Positions 15,259 through 17,994 of a stretch of DNA of 17,994 nt are shown here, in pieces. The position numbers and the translations under genes are program-made. The DNA is taken from positions 1 through 17,994 of the forward strand of contig CALGGY010000024.1 in NCBI GenBank assembly GCA_937915785.1, given 5' to 3'. Position 1 is the stretch's first letter; every line of letters begins with the position of its first letter. The notes beneath the pieces are model-generated. The model had not been told where the DNA came from, made no database searches, and saw nothing but the letters and a program-made list of their open reading frames with translations. This DNA comes from an uncultured Bacteroidales bacterium (GTDB lineage Bacteria; Bacteroidota; Bacteroidia; Bacteroidales; P3).

Positions 15259-16747
15259 AATCAAAGTGGTGATTGTGGGCAGCGGCCTCGGCGGCCTTGT
15301 GTGCGGATATATGCTGTCCAAAAACGGATACGACGTTACTGTGCTCGAAAAAAACGCACAGATTGGTGGATGCCTGCAGACTTTCCGTCGTGGCGGAGTG
15401 AAATTCGACACTGGCATGCACTATATAGGCAGCATGCTCAAAAACCAGATTCTGCGCCGCTTTTTCGATTATTTCGGGCTTACCCGGACCGTCCCCCTGC
15501 AGCAGCTCGACACCGGGGGATACGATGTGATTTCGCTCGCCGGCGAGACTTTCCGGTTTGCCAACGGCTACGACCAATTTGTGGATACCCTTGCACAGCA
15601 GTTCCCCAACAATGTTTCAGACATACGCAATTATATCTCGCGTGTGCGCGAAATTGCCGACGCCTCGCCTCTTTACAATCTTCGGAAGATAAACAACAAT
15701 ATCTTTATCGAAGCCGATTACATAAAGACAAGCATCAACGAGTTTATCGCCTCGTCAACCTCCAACCCCAAACTGCAAAACGTTTTGGCCGGCAACCTGC
15801 CGCTATATGCGGGTGTGAAGGACAAAACTCCCACCTACGTCCACGCTCTTATTCATAACTTCTACATACAAAGTGCTTTCCGAATTATCGGTGGAAGCGA
15901 CACCATTGCCCAATCCTTGGCCAAGTCTATCGAGAATTTTGGCGGCCGGGTGCGTACCAACGCCGAAGTGGACAAAGTGCTTTGCGACGACACCCACGCC
16001 ACCGCCGTGCGCCTGACATCGGGCGAGGTGGTGGAGGGCGACTATTTCGTTTCCAACGTCCATCCGCAGGCTTTCCTCGGCAAAATCGACTCGCACATAA
16101 TACGCAAAGCCTACCGCGAACGTATCTCAAGGCTGGAAAACACCATCTCCAATTTCACTGTCTATATCAAATTTAAGGAAAACGCCACGCCTTACCTCAA
16201 CTGCAACTACTATTTATACGAACAGCCCGATGTGTGGAAATCCAACAACTACGACATTGGCAAATGGCCGCAGAGCTACCTGTACATGCACCAGTGCCAT
16301 CAGAAAAACCCCGTTTACGCCCAAAGTGCCGAGCTTATCGGCTACATGCGCTACGACGAAGTGCGCCGATGGGAGGACACCCGCGTGGGGCAGCGCGGAC
16401 AGGAATACCTCGATTTCAAGCAGCAGAAAGCGGAAAGGTTGCTCTCCAGCCTCGAACAGTCGTTCCCCGGCATTCGTGGCTGCATAGAGTCGTATTACAC
16501 CTCGTCGCCGCTCACGTATCAGGACTACACCGCCACGCACGAAGGCTCCATGTACGGCATTATCCGCGACAAAAACTTCCCAAGCCAGACCTACATCTCG
16601 CAACGCACCAAAATACCCAACCTTTATATGACCGGACAAAACATCAACTCACACGGCATACTGGGCGTAACTATCGGCGGCGTTATCACTTGCGCCGAAT
16701 TTCTGGGTATCAACAAGATAATACAGGAAATTTACGACAACGAGTAA
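15245..16747 (+). CDS. FAD-dependent oxidoreductase, CrtI/RetSat-like
   Basis: This 500-residue flavoprotein has the N-terminal FAD-binding Rossmann motif GSGLGGLVCGYML (G12, G14, G17) with E35 of VLEKN binding the ribose. The next segment, IGGCLQTFRRGGVKFDTGMHYIG, is typical of phytoene desaturases and of retinol saturases. The C-terminal NLYMTGQNINSHGILGVTIGGV closes the FAD site. Substrates of this family are long conjugated polyenes, which fits an operon predicted to make one. It could desaturate, saturate or isomerise the chain, or act on the lipid or head group. Direction cannot be told from the sequence. It begins 14 bp before the end of the MMPL-acyltransferase gene, so it is translationally coupled, and it is the last gene of the operon. 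Confidence 0.88.
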   Translation: MTTNKIKVVIVGSGLGGLVCGYMLSKNGYDVTVLEKNAQIGGCLQTFRRGGVKFDTGMHYIGSMLKNQILRRFFDYFGLTRTVPLQQLDTGGYDVISLAGETFRFANGYDQFVDTLAQQFPNNVSDIRNYISRVREIADASPLYNLRKINNNIFIEADYIKTSINEFIASSTSNPKLQNVLAGNLPLYAGVKDKTPTYVHALIHNFYIQSAFRIIGGSDTIAQSLAKSIENFGGRVRTNAEVDKVLCDDTHATAVRLTSGEVVEGDYFVSNVHPQAFLGKIDSHIIRKAYRERISRLENTISNFTVYIKFKENATPYLNCNYYLYEQPDVWKSNNYDIGKWPQSYLYMHQCHQKNPVYAQSAELIGYMRYDEVRRWEDTRVGQRGQEYLDFKQQKAERLLSSLEQSFPGIRGCIESYYTSSPLTYQDYTATHEGSMYGIIRDKNFPSQTYISQRTKIPNLYMTGQNINSHGILGVTIGGVITCAEFLGINKIIQEIYDNE

Positions 16748-16812
16748 AGGGTTGTTGAATTGTTGACGGTTTTAATTGTTTAAGTGCTGGTGGAGCTTCG
16801 GATTTTCTCCTG

Positions 16813-16839
16813 CGGTGGCTTCGGCAAGCTCAGCCACCG
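16813..16839. repeat. GC-rich hairpin in the convergent intergenic region
   Basis: Arms CGGTGGCT (16813-16820) and AGCCACCG (16832-16839) pair perfectly around an 11-nt loop containing TCGGCAAGC. It sits between the end of the polyene operon and the convergent type IX secreted gene, in an otherwise AT-rich 239-bp gap. No T-run follows on either strand close by, so a plain intrinsic terminator is not clear. The arrangement recalls dispersed intergenic palindromes. An 8-bp-period direct repeat (TTGTTGA twice, 16752-16766) lies just after the operon stop. Confidence 0.5.
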
Positions 16840-16986
16840 GCGGCCGTGCTCCCTTAGGCATACACAGTGAGTGGTTGGCTCATGGCAAAGGTCGGAATAG
16901 CCTTAAAGGGTGGGCTGTTTGGCAACCTGCTCTTTTTTTACAAAACAGTGCAAATGTCGTTTAACCAGTGTTTTTCATCGTTTTTT

Positions 16987-17787
16987 TCACTCCACCACTA
17001 TTTTTTCCGTGGCGGTGCCATGCTTGCCGGAGAGTATGCAGGAGTAGATGCCTTTGGGCAGGCTTTTCAGCTGTAGCGTGAGTTGCGGCTCGAGGCCTGT
17101 GAGTGTGAGTTGCAGCACTGTGGCTCCGGCGGCGTTTACCAGCCGCAGCGTGTGGAACCGTGCCTCGCCGAACTCCAGCGTTACGCGGTCTTTCGTTGGG
17201 TTGGGGTAGGCGGCGATGTGGGGAGCGGATTCGGGGGAGATGATGGCGTTTGTGGAAAAGCATTCACTATTCTCCAAATTTTCCAGATGATAAACCAATG
17301 ACCCGTTTTGAATATTGCAGAGATGCACATTATTGGGACACATATCGCAAGTAGGTGTCTCGCCATTGTAATACAACAGCCCGAAAGAAGAGCCGATGCC
17401 CTCTATCCAAGTAAAGTCCATATTTTCAAAATGGATTCTTTTCCGTAGCACTCCCCCTGTTTCGATGGTGTCGATGAGGGAAACGACATGGGCATCGGTA
17501 TTTGTCATTATTTCTTGGTCGATAGTGTCTCCGACTTTTAGTGAAAAGTCGTAAAGTATGCAGGAATAATTGTTTGAATTGATAACGTGAACATCTTCGA
17601 TATGGGGCGGTTTTTCCCCATTATACCAAACACGTCGCAAACTGTCTTCGTAAAGGCCTCCATAAAAAATTGCGTTGGCTGTGTCTCCGTTATAGGAGAA
17701 AAACAGTTTTTTGTGACATATACCAGATATTATAGTGTCTTCACCATTTAAGAATAATGTGTTACGGATGTGGAAATAGTCCAGCAT
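16987..17787 (-). CDS. Type IX secretion sorting-domain protein, body of a frame-disrupted gene
   Basis: This 266-codon open frame encodes a secreted protein of unknown function. The last ~75 residues form a type A T9SS C-terminal sorting domain: IAAYPNPTKDRVTLEF, then LRLVNAAGATVLQL and LPKGIYSCILSG, ending EKIVVE. This directs passage through the outer membrane and then attachment or release. The upstream part (DFSLKVGDTI, WIEGIGSSFGLLYYNGE, two close Cys in CDMCPNNVHLC) resembles repetitive Bacteroidota secreted families without known activity. The ATG at 17787 is probably not the true start. The same frame continues upstream as protein-like sequence (TYQPVPFPTGRAYWCERYDS) with no start codon until a TGA, and a signal peptide lies further upstream in another frame. 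The gene converges on the polyene operon and is likely unrelated to it. Confidence 0.75.
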   Translation of the reverse strand: MLDYFHIRNTLFLNGEDTIISGICHKKLFFSYNGDTANAIFYGGLYEDSLRRVWYNGEKPPHIEDVHVINSNNYSCILYDFSLKVGDTIDQEIMTNTDAHVVSLIDTIETGGVLRKRIHFENMDFTWIEGIGSSFGLLYYNGETPTCDMCPNNVHLCNIQNGSLVYHLENLENSECFSTNAIISPESAPHIAAYPNPTKDRVTLEFGEARFHTLRLVNAAGATVLQLTLTGLEPQLTLQLKSLPKGIYSCILSGKHGTATEKIVVE

Positions 17788-17931
17788 TCCATTTCTATTC
17801 CCGACAGAATCGTATCGTTCGCACCAATAAGCCCTGCCGGTTGGGAAAGGTACAGGCTGATAGGTTTGCTGTGCTTGGGGCGGCGGTCAAAGTTGCAACC
17901 ACCATTGCCATAAAAATAATTACTTTTTCAT
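17788..17931 (-). pseudogene. Frame-shifted 5' end (signal peptide) of the T9SS gene
   Basis: From the ATG at 17931 the frame reads Met-Lys-Lys and then stops (TAA). If one A is added to the five-A run (17924-17928, T on the plus strand), the frame continues as a good signal peptide, MKKVIIFMAMVVATLTAA. Removing one C from the four-C run (17877-17880, G on the plus strand) then restores the frame of the downstream ORF, with AQAQQ followed by TYQPVPFP. The restored protein would be about 314 residues with a signal peptide and a T9SS domain. Two opposite one-base changes, each in a short homopolymer, suggest sequencing or assembly errors or a recent lesion. Confidence 0.65.
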
Positions 17932-17949
17932 ATTAGAAGCCAATAGTGT

Positions 17950-17964
17950 CCAAAATAATTTTGG
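17950..17964. repeat. 15-bp palindrome upstream of the T9SS gene
   Basis: CCAAAATAATTTTGG is a perfect 7-bp inverted repeat about a single central base, 19 bp upstream of the presumed start at 17931. It overlaps the place where a promoter would be expected; the minus strand reads TTATTTTG, which is one T short of the TAnnTTTG box. It may be an operator, or chance symmetry in AT-rich DNA. Confidence 0.35.
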
Positions 17965-17994
17965 GAGATTTTTGTGAATAGACAGAGAATGTTG

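Noticed and set aside
16776..16964. 62-codon plus-strand open frame after the FAD oxidoreductase
   Set aside because: It runs through the palindromic repeat and has no homology signature I can recognise; it is likely a repeat-derived open frame.
1..17994. CRISPR array, tRNA, rRNA, insertion sequence or phage genes
   Set aside because: I saw no regularly spaced repeats, cloverleaf-like segments, transposase motifs or terminal inverted repeats with target duplications.

Overview
The window looks like a chromosomal segment from a Bacteroidota bacterium, most likely order Bacteroidales. Supporting signs are promoter boxes of the TAnnTTTG type without Shine-Dalgarno motifs, a type IX secretion C-terminal sorting domain, AT-rich intergenic stretches, and a secondary-metabolite gene set of the aryl-polyene/flexirubin kind that is common in this phylum. 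Coding sequence is of mid GC content. No rRNA, tRNA, CRISPR array, insertion sequence or phage gene was seen.

Layout. Positions 1-3374 (minus strand): the start of a HAD-family 5'-nucleotidase-like gene, preceded by a large exported TPR protein. Positions 3375-3625 are a divergent intergenic region. Positions 3626-6771 (plus): housekeeping ligA, translationally coupled by a 4-bp overlap to hemW. Positions 6772-7131: a 360-bp AT-rich gap with a strong hairpin terminator and the promoter of the next operon. Positions 7132-16747 (plus): an eight-gene operon with gaps of at most 12 bp or overlaps. Positions 16748-16986: a convergent intergenic region with a GC-rich hairpin. Positions 16987-17931 (minus): a type IX secreted protein whose signal peptide is separated from the body by two opposite one-base shifts.

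The eight-gene operon is the main point of interest. In order it encodes an acyl carrier protein, a fused ketosynthase plus degenerate ketosynthase (chain-length-factor-like), an ArnE/EmrE-like 4-TM protein, a LolA-like periplasmic carrier, a FabZ-like hotdog dehydratase, a family 2 glycosyltransferase, an MMPL exporter fused to a PlsC-type acyltransferase with a half-Rossmann tail, and a CrtI/RetSat-like FAD oxidoreductase. The set resembles aryl-polyene/flexirubin clusters: ACP, KS-CLF and dehydratase would build a polyunsaturated chain; the acyltransferase and glycosyltransferase would put it on a lipid or glycolipid; the MMPL and LolA-like proteins would move it across the envelope. No ketoreductase, AMP ligase, aromatic ammonia-lyase or second ketosynthase is encoded here. 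The pathway must therefore borrow these activities from elsewhere or make a different product. The product assignment is inference.
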